Shown here: positions 12,101 to 23,443 of the stretch, one piece after another
Layout of the letters: the number at the start of each line of letters is the position of its first letter
Position numbering within the stretch: position 1 is the first letter of the stretch
Assembly (NCBI RefSeq): GCF_947179165.1
Contig: NC_077242.1
Coordinates: 45,959,097 to 46,023,096 of the forward strand
Source of the DNA: Solanum dulcamara
Lineage: Eukaryota; Streptophyta; Magnoliopsida; Solanales; Solanaceae
Direction: 5' to 3'
Length of the DNA stretch: 64,000 nt
The notes under the pieces: generated by a model
Told to the model about the DNA's origin: nothing
The model's database searches: none
Seen by the model: the letters and a program-made list of their open reading frames with translations, nothing else
Translations under genes and position numbers: made by a program

Positions 12101-12740
12101 TTTTTTCTCTCTCGACTTAGGGTTTTGCTTCCTTTGCTTTGGCTGATTTTTTTGATCATAACTGAAGCTATTATTCATATATACATATATTTAGGTGGTC
12201 CTAGGGGGTGACACGTGTCATCCCCTAAGGGGGACATGTGTCGAGCCCCTATTGGGCCACGAATCCATGCCATCAAGGAGGGGCTGCCACGTGTCCTTGT
12301 GGGCCCCACCTCCCAAGTAGGTGGGTCCCCTACTTGACCCTAAGTAGGTGGGTCACCTGCTTGCTTGAGGTGCTTCCATGTGTCGCTCCTCCATTGGCTG
12401 CCACGTGTCGTCTTTTCCCCTTCTTCATGGGTTTGTAATCTCGTCTTAATTTAAGAACCCGTGTAATCCATACTACGTAAGATTGATATGTATTTAAGTA
12501 ACTCAAGTGTATAGGACTTCTAAATTAGTAGCTTATGTAGGTAAATCAAGTTCTACGATTCATTTCTTGGCCTCCAATTCCTTCTGAATTCTTATGACTC
12601 TATTTCCAACCTTCCCTACTATGGGGTATCACATTCTCCTTTACTTAGCGTTGTTTGATATTGTCGTAGCTTATACGGCTCACATGATAATGTCTAAGAA
12701 CTTAAGAGATATTCTGAGCTCGAGAGTGTGGGGTGTAAAA
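9200..12740 (-). mobile_element. Array R, left LTR (3.54 kb)
   Basis: On the plus strand it begins TGTCACGAACC (9200) and ends GGGTGTAAAA (12740), i.e. TTTTACACCC in element sense where TGTTACACCC is expected. In element sense the order is: LTR start, the CAAGTAGGTG/CACCTACTTG block, G-boxes, TATA box, splice-donor-like site, a long AT-rich body, and the conserved GGCGGG...CCCGCC hairpin (9511-9530) before the TGACA end. No coding capacity; the small open frames in 11456-11911 recur in other LTR copies at the same place and have no protein features. Confidence 0.88.
12071..12370 (-). promoter_or_regulatory. LTR promoter block of array R, left LTR
   Basis: Read on the minus strand: a CAAGTAGGTG/CACCTACTTG-type block (12370-12313), a CCACGTGTCC G-box (12287-12296), a perfect palindrome GACACGTGTC (12210-12219), a TATA-like run TAAATATATGTATATATG (12193-12176) and, about 118 nt further, a splice-donor-like AGGTACGT (acgtac at 12071-12076). 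The same order and spacing recur in other LTRs of the family, which supports a real promoter rather than chance motifs. Which factors bind is inference. Confidence 0.65.
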
Positions 12741-12776
12741 TTCTTCCCCCCTTTAGAACATTCGTCCCCGAATGTT
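12741..12776 (-). other. Polypurine tract and adjacent perfect hairpin, internal region 1
   Basis: On the minus strand the internal region ends with the inverted repeat AACATTCG/CGAATGTT around a 4-nt loop (12757-12776), followed by CTAAAGGGGGGAAGAA directly against the LTR start. The same pair of elements recurs at 23444-23479 and 56241-56276. A purine tract next to the 3' LTR primes plus-strand DNA synthesis in LTR elements. Confidence 0.85.
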
Positions 12777-12879
12777 ACATAAAACTTCCCTTAAGAATTC
12801 ATATAGATTGTAAGGAGGTTTCTTTCCATTGCAATAACACATATTTTCATCCAAATAGTTAATATACAATTTTCCAAGA

Positions 12880-13160
12880 GTTGGGATTACCTGTAGATAC
12901 CAAAAATAGGTACAGATACCTGTGTTTGATGTCCTCTTCCTCTTCTCAAGTTATTTCTTCACCATCCTTATTCTGCCATAGTACCTTGACAGAAGCTACG
13001 TTCTTTAGTTTGCACCCCTTTTAATCTGCCGATCTCGGATAGCAATAGGTTGCCCCTTATAGGATAACTTTCCTTTCATGTAGACCTCCCCCACCAATAA
13101 TATTCTGGGAGGGTCGCTTATATATTTGTGGGGCATTGATCTATGAAAACTGAATGTATT
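12880..13160 (-). pseudogene. Integrase C-terminal / chromodomain-like tail remnant in internal region 1
   Basis: The minus strand keeps a readable tail: a DPP-type stretch near 13100, then GRLKGCKLKNVASVKVLW (about 13030-12970) and an acidic stretch, matching the integrase tail of chromoviruses where a chromodomain targets insertion to heterochromatin. Frameshifts and stops break it. The matching piece in internal region 2 (23562-23762) is an uninterrupted 66-codon frame. Confidence 0.75.
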
Positions 13161-16145
13161 GATTCAATCCGGACAGTAGGTCCAATTCTTAGGTAGCTTT
13201 ATCTACTCTACAAATAATCTGAGAAGGACCAATGTATCCCCTTCTTGCCGACTCTAGGCTGCTAGTCAATAGATTGTCCCTGAATAAACTTTACTTCATC
13301 AATATGTTGTTGGATCCCCTCTGGGCCTATTTGTTAATCGAAGGGCAAAATGTTGTTCTAAGATTCACCTGCGTTCCCAATCCTTACCGGAGCGATATCT
13401 AGTGATTAGCTGTACGTTGAACTTCCCCATCCGAGATAACAGATGTGGGAACCCCATGAAATCGTATTGTTTCCTTGATATGTCATCTCGGATAACCCTT
13501 AGCTGAATATACCTTCCTAATTGGAAGAAAATAGGTTAATTTTGTCAGCTTATCTACCATAACCCATATGAACTTATACTTCCGTAGAGTGCGAGGTCAG
13601 CCTGCACTATAACCTACATTAATTGCCTTCCATTTATGAGTCGGGATTCCCATCCCCTATAACAGGCTATTAAGCCTTCGAAACTTTGCTTCATTTAAGC
13701 TATTATATAACTCCTCTTAATTCAACTTGTAACACCTTAGGTATGCTATCTTGCTCTTTTACTCAGATCTTCTTTCCAGTTTTATTACCAAACATAATAT
13801 TGTAATTCTTACACAAATGTGTGTAGGTACTTAGATCAATTCAGAAAATACCTTAACGTTGATATACTAGCAGCTTACCTCCTTTAGTCGAGGTCAGGGC
13901 TCTACTAAGGCTTTTGTCCTTGATACCGATTATATCTTAATAGTTCTGCCTTGAACAATATTACACTTTTCTTTAGTAGATTCTAAATTAGCAATTCCAG
14001 TGCTATTCTCACCCAAGCACACTTAACTTCAGAGTTTTGATGGAATCCGGTGCATTAGTATGGGTATGATCGCGTCTATCCCTTATTGGATCTCATTTGA
14101 AGTTTAAGCGATCTTATTTATTTATATACGATAGCGTCAGTTGATTTTTTTTCTTATGCTTGTACTTCTCTTGTCCACTTCCCCCTTTTAGGGTGTACCC
14201 ATATCATCCCCCATTTATTTTCAGCTATTTCCACGCGAATAATTCCACTCTAACATATTTAACGTGCCGCAACATATCTACATTTTCTGTTAAATCATCC
14301 ATACGTTAGGTTACCTTTATAGGAAACTCTAGCACAACTATAGGGTGCTTTAGTGTCCACAATGTATCATATAAAATCTCATCCAATGATCGATACTCGA
14401 GTAATATCCGTAATGTAGCCGTGCATTCAAAGCCACATTCCATTCATCCCAATCAGTAATTAGGTCGTGCTCATAATTGGTTAAAATTCTCCACTCAGGA
14501 GTACTTATACTTTGATGATTCATTTTTCAAGCTCCGTCATTATACTAACCTTATTCTAGGGGATACCGCTTATTCTTCTAATACCCTCGTAATGCAACAG
14601 TTGTTCTATAAATTGACATTCCTTCTCCTTACAAGATCTCACTAATCATCAAGGTGGAGTCACGTATACACAATAATTCTTTATGCCTCCTGAACTTTCA
14701 TCTTTATCATGTACCTAAGGCTCACTTCTAATCATGCTTAAAACCATATCAACTTTGTTATAGTGGTGGCCTTTTCTTACCACCTTTTTATCGTACTCTA
14801 TTTTAGTTCGTAACTGTCTATTTCCCTTTTTGTTCGATACTCACACTTAATTAATCACATCTATCTTGAGTGCCTCTACTAAAACTTCTCTATTATTCCT
14901 CCAGCTCATCTCTATTTTTGTTTGGGCACAAGGAATTCCATATTACCCTTTATTTCCTTGCACTAGCTATCCTTTTCGTCATCATATAACCTTTATTCGA
15001 AACTTTCCTTACAAAACTTGATAAATCTTCCTTATTTGTTCCATAGCTTGCTTTTCCGTTTCACACCTATCTTTACATTCCATTCGCATGGACCACGTCA
15101 TACCTTTTAGTTAATTCCTTACTAAGCTTTACTTATTCTCATAACGGTTTCTGTTATATTCACCTGATACCCTGTTCGCATTCAGTCTCATAGTATAACA
15201 CTACTTGACCTTCTTCACGATTCTTACAATGGGCTACTTACTCTTCTTAGTTAGTCTTATCCTTAATGTTTTACAAGTTGTCTTATTAACACTTTACTTC
15301 CGTCACAACCTTTTTTCCTTTGTACTCTTGTCGTAATCATACTATTTCTTCTTTCAACTATAATTCGTCATAGTTTATCCCTATGTATCAATTCAGGCGA
15401 TGCCTTACTATATCGTTTTATCTTGATCTATCAATCTTTTCTAAGTCAGCTTTGTTGGCTTATAGTTCCTTTCCAACTTCGTTCTACTATACTAGTATTG
15501 ACCTCCTAGTTTCTATTGCCATTAATTTTGTAATTAACTTATTTCTCGAGGTCAGCCATATTTATTTAGTCAAATCTCATCATTGTTGTGAGCACAACCT
15601 TTCAAGATATACTACTGCCCTGTATCTCATTCTCTTTTTATTTCTATGAAAATTTGGGCAGAGTTTCTTCTGTATTTCATACTATCTCAACACCTGCACG
15701 CAGAAAATACCAACAACGCCTCATAGGGCACACATATATATATTTATATTGTATAACATCTCAGCCACACAGGGCACACATATATAGTCATATCATCTCA
15801 TATCACAGCCGCATAGGGTAACCATAATTAGCAGTATAGAGAGGGACTTACCTCGTATGTCCACTCGAACTGCACCTGTTATATTTTCTGGTATACTTTT
15901 CCTTTTATTTTTTCAACTTTATATATCAATCGTATTGAAACACCTTACCTGCCATTTGTCTTTCATGACTTTGCTTACCTGCGTGCTTGGTAACTTCCAT
16001 TATTGTTAGTTAATTTCTTCTATCAATATTGTCCTTCTACTGAAATCACAAGTTAGTATGAGGGATTTCGTTCCCTATGATTCGGCTATATCGCATGATC
16101 TTAGATATAAAAGAAAGTAACATCCTAAATGTCCTGTAGCCTTCT

Positions 16146-16236
16146 GTCTATAGATGTGGTGCACAACATACCGATAAACAAAGACTCTACTAGACATGGT
16201 CTATAGACATTCAAAGAACGAACTGCTCTGATACCA
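16146..16236 (-). other. Primer binding site and leader hairpin, internal region 1
   Basis: GCTCTGATACCA (16225-16236) is the reverse complement of TGGTATCAGAGC, the usual match to the 3' end of initiator tRNA-Met. It lies 4 nt inside the LTR end at 16241. Further into the element, GTTTAT and ATAGAC (16179-16174 and 16151-16146 on the minus strand) can pair around a loop with the palindrome GTGCAC (16159-16164). The same arrangement occurs in four other internal regions. Confidence 0.85.
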
Positions 16237-17407
16237 CTTCTATCACGAACCAACCCCGTAGGCCACGACTGGGGTCCGACTTGGACCCCCTTATGCGTAT
16301 CTATCAGGTACCCTTAAGTTGAACCGTGTGTGATGTGATACTATATACAAATCCCAATGGGTCAAAAACATTTTTTTAGGAACCTATAGCCTTATTCACC
16401 TGTATCATAACAGGAAAGGGCATGCGAGCCGATGAGGCTGCCATACCACGAAAACATTTGTAATACGTCGTATGAGCACAACTGAAACAAACTTACAAAT
16501 AACCCACATACACATGTATACAGACCTCTAAGAGTAATAACTGTATTATATGGCGGGACAAGGCCCCCATCATACCCCTGAATAAATAAACATATACATC
16601 AATGACCAGCATCAATAGTAAGGCTCCGAAACAGCAGAGCACATCCAACATAGCTGAGTGGAAACCCTAAGCTAGCGGATCTCCAACATGAACATCTGTA
16701 CCTGCGGACATAAAATGCAGCCCTCGGAGAACGGGGGGCCAGTACGACATATGTATTAAGTATATAAAGCATAACATATCATAACTGAAACAACAACTGA
16801 AATGGGGATCCAGAAAACATGTATAATAGTTAACAGATTACTGTACCTATAACTTAGGACATGCAGTCATATACCTTATCATACCCTGTACCTGTCCCTC
16901 TAGTGAACTCAGTATCGTAATCATTTGATCATAATCATGTGTCATCATATCATCATGTATATCATTTTATCATGTCATCATATACAGCATCATATCATCG
17001 TATACGGTATAATCTCGTATGTTATCACAGTATATCCGGTCCACTCTGGGGCTCAGGGTCACAAATGTATCCCTATATTTTCATATGCTTGCTTACATAA
17101 AGTATGCAGCCCTTTAGTGAGGGACTCGGTGAAAGAGTAGTGTACGTCTATAGCGTACCATGATCATACAGTAAAATACACCGAGGAACGTTGGGCCCGA
17201 TCCGTAATTTAAAACAATGCCAAAGAATATACGGCTTAATCCACATTTTCCATTATATCATTATATATATATCTGGCTCGGGATGCGGTGATGAGAATCA
17301 TCACATACGGCGTCATCATATGCTTCACTTCATCGTATATGGCACCTTATTCTTGTATACTTCTACATATATATAGCCAGCCCGGTACTCGGTGAACGAA
17401 TAGTAAA

Positions 17408-20400
17408 TCTCACGACCCAACCCTGTGGGCCGCGACTTGGATCTGACCTAGACCCCCATTTACGTAACTGTCGACTATAGTCAAATTGGACTATATATAA
17501 CGTGATACTGCTCACAAAAACCTCAATGGGTTAAAACTTTTTCATGTTCATATAGCCTCCTAAATATAGGAACCAAACACATGAACCCAATGGGTGATAA
17601 AATATTCATACACGTGTGACCTCTTTCAATTGCATCATATCATGAAAGGGAAAGCCAGCCGATAAGGCTGCCACAATATAACAGGTTTTACAACATATCG
17701 CATAGGCATAACCAAAATAAACTCCTAAATAACCCACACACATACGTCTACAGACCCTTAAGAATAGGAATGACAACGTATGGCGGGACAGGGCCCCCAT
17801 CGTACCCCTACATAAACAAATATATACATCACAGGAACAGTACCTAAAATCTAGGCTCCGAAATAGTGAAGCACTTCCAACATAGCTGAGCAAAAATCCT
17901 AAGCTGGCGGATCTCTAAAATGAACATCTATACCTGTGGGCATGAAATGCAGCCCCCCGAAGAAAGGGAGGTCTGTACCATATATGTACTAAGTATATAA
18001 GCACAACATAACTGAGATAAAAACTAAACCAAGGATGCAGGAAACCAAGTATATTATTTAATAGGGTACTGTACCTACACCTCATAAAATAAAGTCATGT
18101 ATACCACTATCACATACTGTATCCGGCCCGCTCGGAGACTCGGTGTTACAAACACATCATCTATCTTGATAGGTATATATATTCCATTAACGCTGTGGGA
18201 CGTACAACCCGATCCCTGTATATAGAAAGTACATGCCGAGGAACGACGGCCTGATCCATGTATCATATCATAATACTGAGGAATGACGGCCCGATCCATA
18301 TAATGCATAATAATGCCGAGGTACGACGACCCGATCTATATAATGCATAATAATGCCGAGGCACGACGGCCCGATCTGTATAATGCATAATCTGTCATGG
18401 AACGTACGACTCGATCCTTACATAGCAAAATATGCCGAGGTATGTCCGGCTCGATCCATATATATATCATAATTCATATATGTGCACGCAAAACTCTGTA
18501 ACATATCAAATATCCCTCAACCATTATCGTAAAGTATGCCTAAGAACCCCCAGGTTTAGGAGCTTACACATCCAATCACTATTCAGCCTATAGAAGACTC
18601 AAGGGTCGTAGTTCAATTACTTCAAGGCCCTTATCATTCAAAAGTGGGTACAGGTCATGAGTTACATCCAGAATCTATAAATGGGGCTATATCCAAATCT
18701 ATGTCCTATAGAACCTTTAGTCTAGTCTTTCTCAAAGAAGGAAAAGACAAGCTTTACATGCACCACTTCCTATCACATGGAAGACTTGAAAAGTAATGAC
18801 TCAACTTGTTACAGGAGTTCTAATCAGTAGGAAGTGAATAAGAGTCTTAACTCCCCCTCAGAGTTTTAAGAGTGGAATAACTTCAAACTTCATATACACA
18901 ATACTTACATCTAAGTCGTGCCAAAGGAGAGGAAGAGTAACTTTACATACACTACTTCTCAGTATGTAGAATACTTGAGGAATGTAAGCTTAACTACTTT
19001 AAGAGTCTTAACATTCAACTATGAACATGAATTATGAATCATGAACCATGTTCAGAGCCAATGAATAGAGTTACCCCAAGCTTCATATACATATCACTTG
19101 TCACTTAGATCTAAGACATGCCCAAAAGAAAGAACAGATAGGCTTTACATACTTATACCAAAATATGCCAAAAGAAGGAATAACTTTACATACCTCTGGT
19201 CGACTGCTTTTAGCCCGACTTGTCTCGTCGTCTTATGAACCTATTTAACACAAAAGTAGTATGAATATCAACCCCTTTTACTTTCCATCACCCTAGGTTA
19301 CATCTTAGTATTAATGGAATCTATTTCCTTAGTCGTTTTCCCGACTAGTTCTATTATTCGCTAAGGCGTCGATGAAAATTGGGCAGCACCTCCCCTATAA
19401 TGTGCCCTATCCAAATTTCCAATTAGGTCCCTAAGACCTACATCCAACCAACAACAACAACCTGTAGCAATTCACACCAAAAATATACAACATAAACTCC
19501 AAACGACTTATTCAAAAATACGGTAGCACAATAGGGTGTCTAGCCTTTATTTTGTAACGCCTTTCATTATACGCAACGAGGGGTCGTGTGGCTGAAACCA
19601 GAAGCATCCACACCCCTTTTATAATGCATTTAGGCCCTGTAACAATACATTACACCCTTGCAGCAACAACCTACAAGAACGACACTTTATTTCGACGACA
19701 ATTCACTTCTAGCGACTCCAATTTAGTTTATTTCAGGCGTCAAACATATTTATCATATTTTCACATTTCCAGCCACTTACACAACTTATAATACCCTCTA
19801 TAACAACACCATAAATTCCAATTTAAAAGGAAAGGCCTTACCTTACGTTAAACTTGTCAAACTCACCAAAACTATCAAAATGCGAAATCAGGACAACCCA
19901 CTATCTTATATTGTCGCTTAGTTTCAGAGGGGTAATTGAGGGAAACAGGATTTGTGGACTCAATGGAAGTTATAGAAATGTGTATCAAGGTTGCAAAAAA
20001 TTTTGAATTACGCCTACAACAATTTTGTACAAAAATATATGACCAAAATACTCACAGCTGTCCGTGTAGGATTTCCAAAACCCAATCTGAGCAGCAGCTC
20101 CTCCATGCTTCACCACCATTTATCGAGTAGAGAAATACAAAACTGGGTTGTAGAGTCTAAATGAAAGTTGTAGAACTATGAAATAGATTTCCAAAACATC
20201 TTGAATCACTCAAAACTAAACCTTACACAAGGAGTTATACTTGTATTACCAACTTAGTGTTTCTCCAAACCATGGCTGCCTTTGCTTTCTTCTCCACGTT
20301 TTTCTCTCTATTTTTGTTCAAGTTTTTGGCGAAAAATGACTTAATAGTCATACATACATAGATATATATCTTTTTAGAGAGTGACACATGTCATCCCCTA

Positions 20401-20961
20401 TGGGTGACACGTGTCACACCCTTAGGCAGCCACCTTAATTATGCAACCAATCCATGGTTGCCACGTGGCAAGTGGGGTCCACCCCATTGTGTGTCACCTG
20501 CTGCCATGTGTTACTTTCATGTGATTCCATGTGTACCTATCACGTGCTGCCATGTGTCAAGTAGGTGAGTCACCTACTTGCTTCAAGTAGGTGCGTCGTT
20601 TCCTTATTTCTCTTCCGTGGGTTCGTAATTTTGTCGCACTTTAAGAGCCTATGTATTCCTTACTACTTAGTCTCAACACGCACTCAAGTAGCCTAAGTAC
20701 GTAAGACCTCCAAGTTGGTAGTTTACGCGATTCAATCGAGTCCTATGACTCATTTCTCGGCCTCCAACTCCTTTTGAATTTTTATAACCCTATTTCCAAT
20801 CTTCCTTATTATGGAGTATTTCGTTCTCTTTTCCTTGGAGTTATTTGATAGCATTATAAACTATCCAACTCACATAACAACTTTTGAGAAACTTAAGAGC
20901 CTTCCCAGAAACTTGAAAAGCTTAAGAAGCATTCTAAGGTACTAAAGTACGGGGTGTAACA
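17408..20961 (-). mobile_element. Solo LTR of the giant family with perfect TSD GTAAA
   Basis: It begins TCTCACGACCC at 17408 and ends GGGGTGTAACA at 20961, 3554 bp. GTAAA flanks both sides (17403-17407 and 20962-20966), and the left LTR of array R (10340-10350, ...AATAGTAAAACTAGG) shows the undisturbed target. It contains the GGCGGGACAGGGCCC block (about 17780), CGACGGCCCGATC tandem units (18180-18440) and the promoter block with a CAAGTAGGTG inverted repeat (20558-20600). No internal region follows, so this is a solo LTR left by LTR-LTR recombination. It is diverged from its host LTR. Confidence 0.92.
18180..18440. repeat. Degenerate tandem units of about 40 bp in the solo LTR
   Basis: The motif CGAGG-ACGACGGCCCGATC followed by ATATAATGCATAATAATGC recurs about six times with drift. 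It occupies the same place in the LTR as the 42-bp and 36-bp arrays of other copies, which shows rapid turnover of this part of the LTR. Confidence 0.75.
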
Positions 20962-23030
20962 GTAAAACTAGGCACGACCGCGTTCTCGACCCTCTTATGG
21001 GACTCGGAGGAAGATGAGTTACAGGGTGCTTGAGTAGAGTAGTGAGAGTTATAGGGTGCTCGAGTAAAGTAGTGAGAAACTATATGCAACTAATTCATCA
21101 TTTGATACTCAATAAAACAACCAAGTGAATCATCACCTGAAGATCAAAGTAGTAATCGTCTTAAGTATCTTCTAAACATCGTTACGGAGCATATCAACTG
21201 GAGTTTCAAGAATTGTAGACATGTATCGAGACAAGGTTAAAAGGATTATGGAAGTAGGGACATTTGTCGTCGCAGAGACTTTAGGAATAGGAGCTGACAC
21301 ATTCAAGTATTATTCAGCAGATAGGAGACTCGAGGGTAGTTCAACTATTTTAAGAATTCTAATACCAAGTAGTAAATAAAAGTCACAAGTTATACTGGAG
21401 CTTATAACTGGAACTACCTCCACTTCATATCATATGCTATTACATTTATACTTAAGACCTTCCAAAAAAAAGAACAGACAGGCTCTACATATACTACTAT
21501 TGATGATCTAGTAACCTTAAAAGGCAATAACTCAACTATTATAGGAGTCTTAATATCACAAAGTGAATAAAGTTTATGAATTACACCTGGAGTTTTAAGA
21601 GTGGAATTATCCCCACATTTCATATACAAACCATTCATAACTTATACCTAAGACATATCAAAAGAAAAGAAGAATAGCTCTACATACCTGTTATGGGTTA
21701 GTCGCATCTAGACTCACTTCGGTACTCCTTTAACCTATTTAACACGGAAGTAATACTAAGGTTAGTAACTTTTGACTTTCCAGTTCCTAAATCCACAACC
21801 AAGCACCCATAGGAATCAATTCCTAATTCTCCCTTCTCGACTAGTCTCGACTAGTCTTTAACTAGTTAAGGAGTTAACAGAAATCGGACAGCACCTCCTC
21901 TATAATGTGCCCTATCCGAATTCCCAATTATGTCTCTAATACCTACTTCCAACCAACAACATAACCATCAGCTTATATATGTATATAAAACATGACAACA
22001 TTATACAATACAACCTCCGAATGACTCACTCGAAATTATGATATCCAAAATAGGGTTTCTAGTTTCTCTTTTGCGAAACCTTTAACAGTATGAAGAGGAG
22101 GGGCGTGTGGATACAACCAGCTGCTACCCCACCTCTTTTAGGATACATTTAGGCCCTGCAACAAACACCACACAACCAGCAGCATCCTCCACACACACAA
22201 CGCCTTATTTTGACTACAATTTAACTACGACGACTTCAATTTCGATTGTTTCTATCATCGATCATTTCCACGACCTTTTTTATACCATAAGCAGTATACA
22301 AGGTATATAATACACTACATAACAACCCCATAAACTTCAAATTATAAGGGAAGACCTTATCTTTCCCTAAATTGGCCAAAACTCGCCAAAACCCGCCTCG
22401 GAAAATCTCTTGATGTGCTGAAACGGAGTGGACTGGTTGCTGTCCGTTTGGTGATGCTCCAAACCTTAACTTAACATTATTAACACCATCATAACATATC
22501 CAAACCCTTAATAACACGTGGGAGAAGAGAATCAATCCATAGATTATCAAATGGCTTTCCAAACATGCTGAAAATTAACTTCGGAACCTCCTTGACGCGG
22601 TTGAAATGTTGTGGTTGCTTGTTACTCGTTTTTTCTGCCCCAAATAGGATTTTTATGTTTTTAAACACCGCTATACCACCATAGGATACCTTAAATAATT
22701 AATTTACGGAGCGAAATTGGAACGTACCTATTTTTCTCTCCTAGCCGTCCTCTTTTTCTCTCTCGACTTAGGGTTTTGCTTCCTTTGCTTTGGCTGATTT
22801 TTTGGATCATAACTGAAGCTATTATTCATATATACATATATTTAGGTGGTCCTAGGGGGTGACACGTGTCATCCCCTAAGGGGGACACGTGTCCAGCCCC
22901 TATTGGACCACGAATCCATGCCATCAAGGAGGGGGCTGCCACGTGTCCTTGTGGGCCCCACCTCCCAAGTAGGTGGGTCACCTACTTGACCCTAAGTAGG
23001 TGGGTCACCTGCTTGCTTGAGGTGCTTCCA

Positions 23031-23106
23031 CATGTCGCTCCTCCATTGGCTGCCATGTGTGGCTCCTCCATTGGCTGCCACATGTCGCTCCTCCATTGGC
23101 TGCTAC
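23031..23106. repeat. 25-bp unit in three copies (R middle LTR)
   Basis: The unit GCTCCTCCATTGGCTGC plus CA(C/T)(A/G)TGT is present three times here but once at the matching site of the left LTR (12385-12410). It lies in the promoter-proximal part of the LTR, and each unit carries an ACGTG/CATGTG-like word, so copy number may alter the regulatory block. Confidence 0.8.
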
Positions 23107-23443
23107 GTGTCGTCTTTTTTCTTTCTTCGTGGGTTCGTAATCTCGTCTTATTTTAAGAACCCATGTAATCCATACTACGTAAGCTTGATATGTCTTTAAG
23201 TAACTCAAGTGTATAGGACTTCTAAATTAGTAGCCTACGTAGGTAAATCAAGTCCAACGATTCATTTCTTGGCCTCTAATTCCTTCCGGATTCTTATGAA
23301 TCTATTTCCAACCTTCCCTACTATGGGGTATCACATTCTATTTTACTTAGCATTGTTTGATATTGTCGTAGCTTATACGGCTCACATGATAATGTCTAAG
23401 GAACTTAAGAGACATTCTGAGCTCGAGAGTGTGGGGTGTAACA

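Larger units (their letters stand above)
12741..16240 (-). mobile_element. Internal region 1 of array R: noncoding A/G-rich domain plus integrase tail remnant
   Basis: Between the purine tract and primer site lie 3.5 kb with no gag, protease, RT or RNase H that I can recognise. In element sense it starts with a conserved leader (16225-16130), continues as A/G-rich sequence full of stops (about 15850-13400) and ends with a decayed integrase C-terminus. It aligns throughout with internal region 2 and in part with E2 and E3. The absence of any long sense frame in two independent copies argues that it was already noncoding when it moved, as in large retrotransposon derivatives. Plus-strand frames such as 15383-15649 are antisense and are not believed. 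Confidence 0.8.
16241..23443 (-). mobile_element. Array R, middle LTR (split by a solo LTR)
   Basis: It starts TATCACGAACC at 16241 (TG changed to TA) and ends GGGGTGTAACA at 23443. A solo LTR (17408-20961) splits it; without this, it is about 3.64 kb. It serves as the 5' LTR of one unit and the 3' LTR of the next, the hallmark of the tandem structure. Compared with the left LTR it has two local expansions: a 33-bp duplication at about 21015-21078 and a three-unit 25-bp repeat at 23031-23106. It is otherwise collinear, with the same promoter block near 22820-23010. Confidence 0.87.

Noticed and set aside
15383..15649. 88-codon plus-strand frame, matched by an equally long frame at 26069-26335
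   Set aside because: Both lie antisense in the two near-identical internal regions of array R, so shared length follows from recent DNA copying. The frame is a translated pyrimidine-rich stretch, with no motif and no counterpart in E2 or E3.
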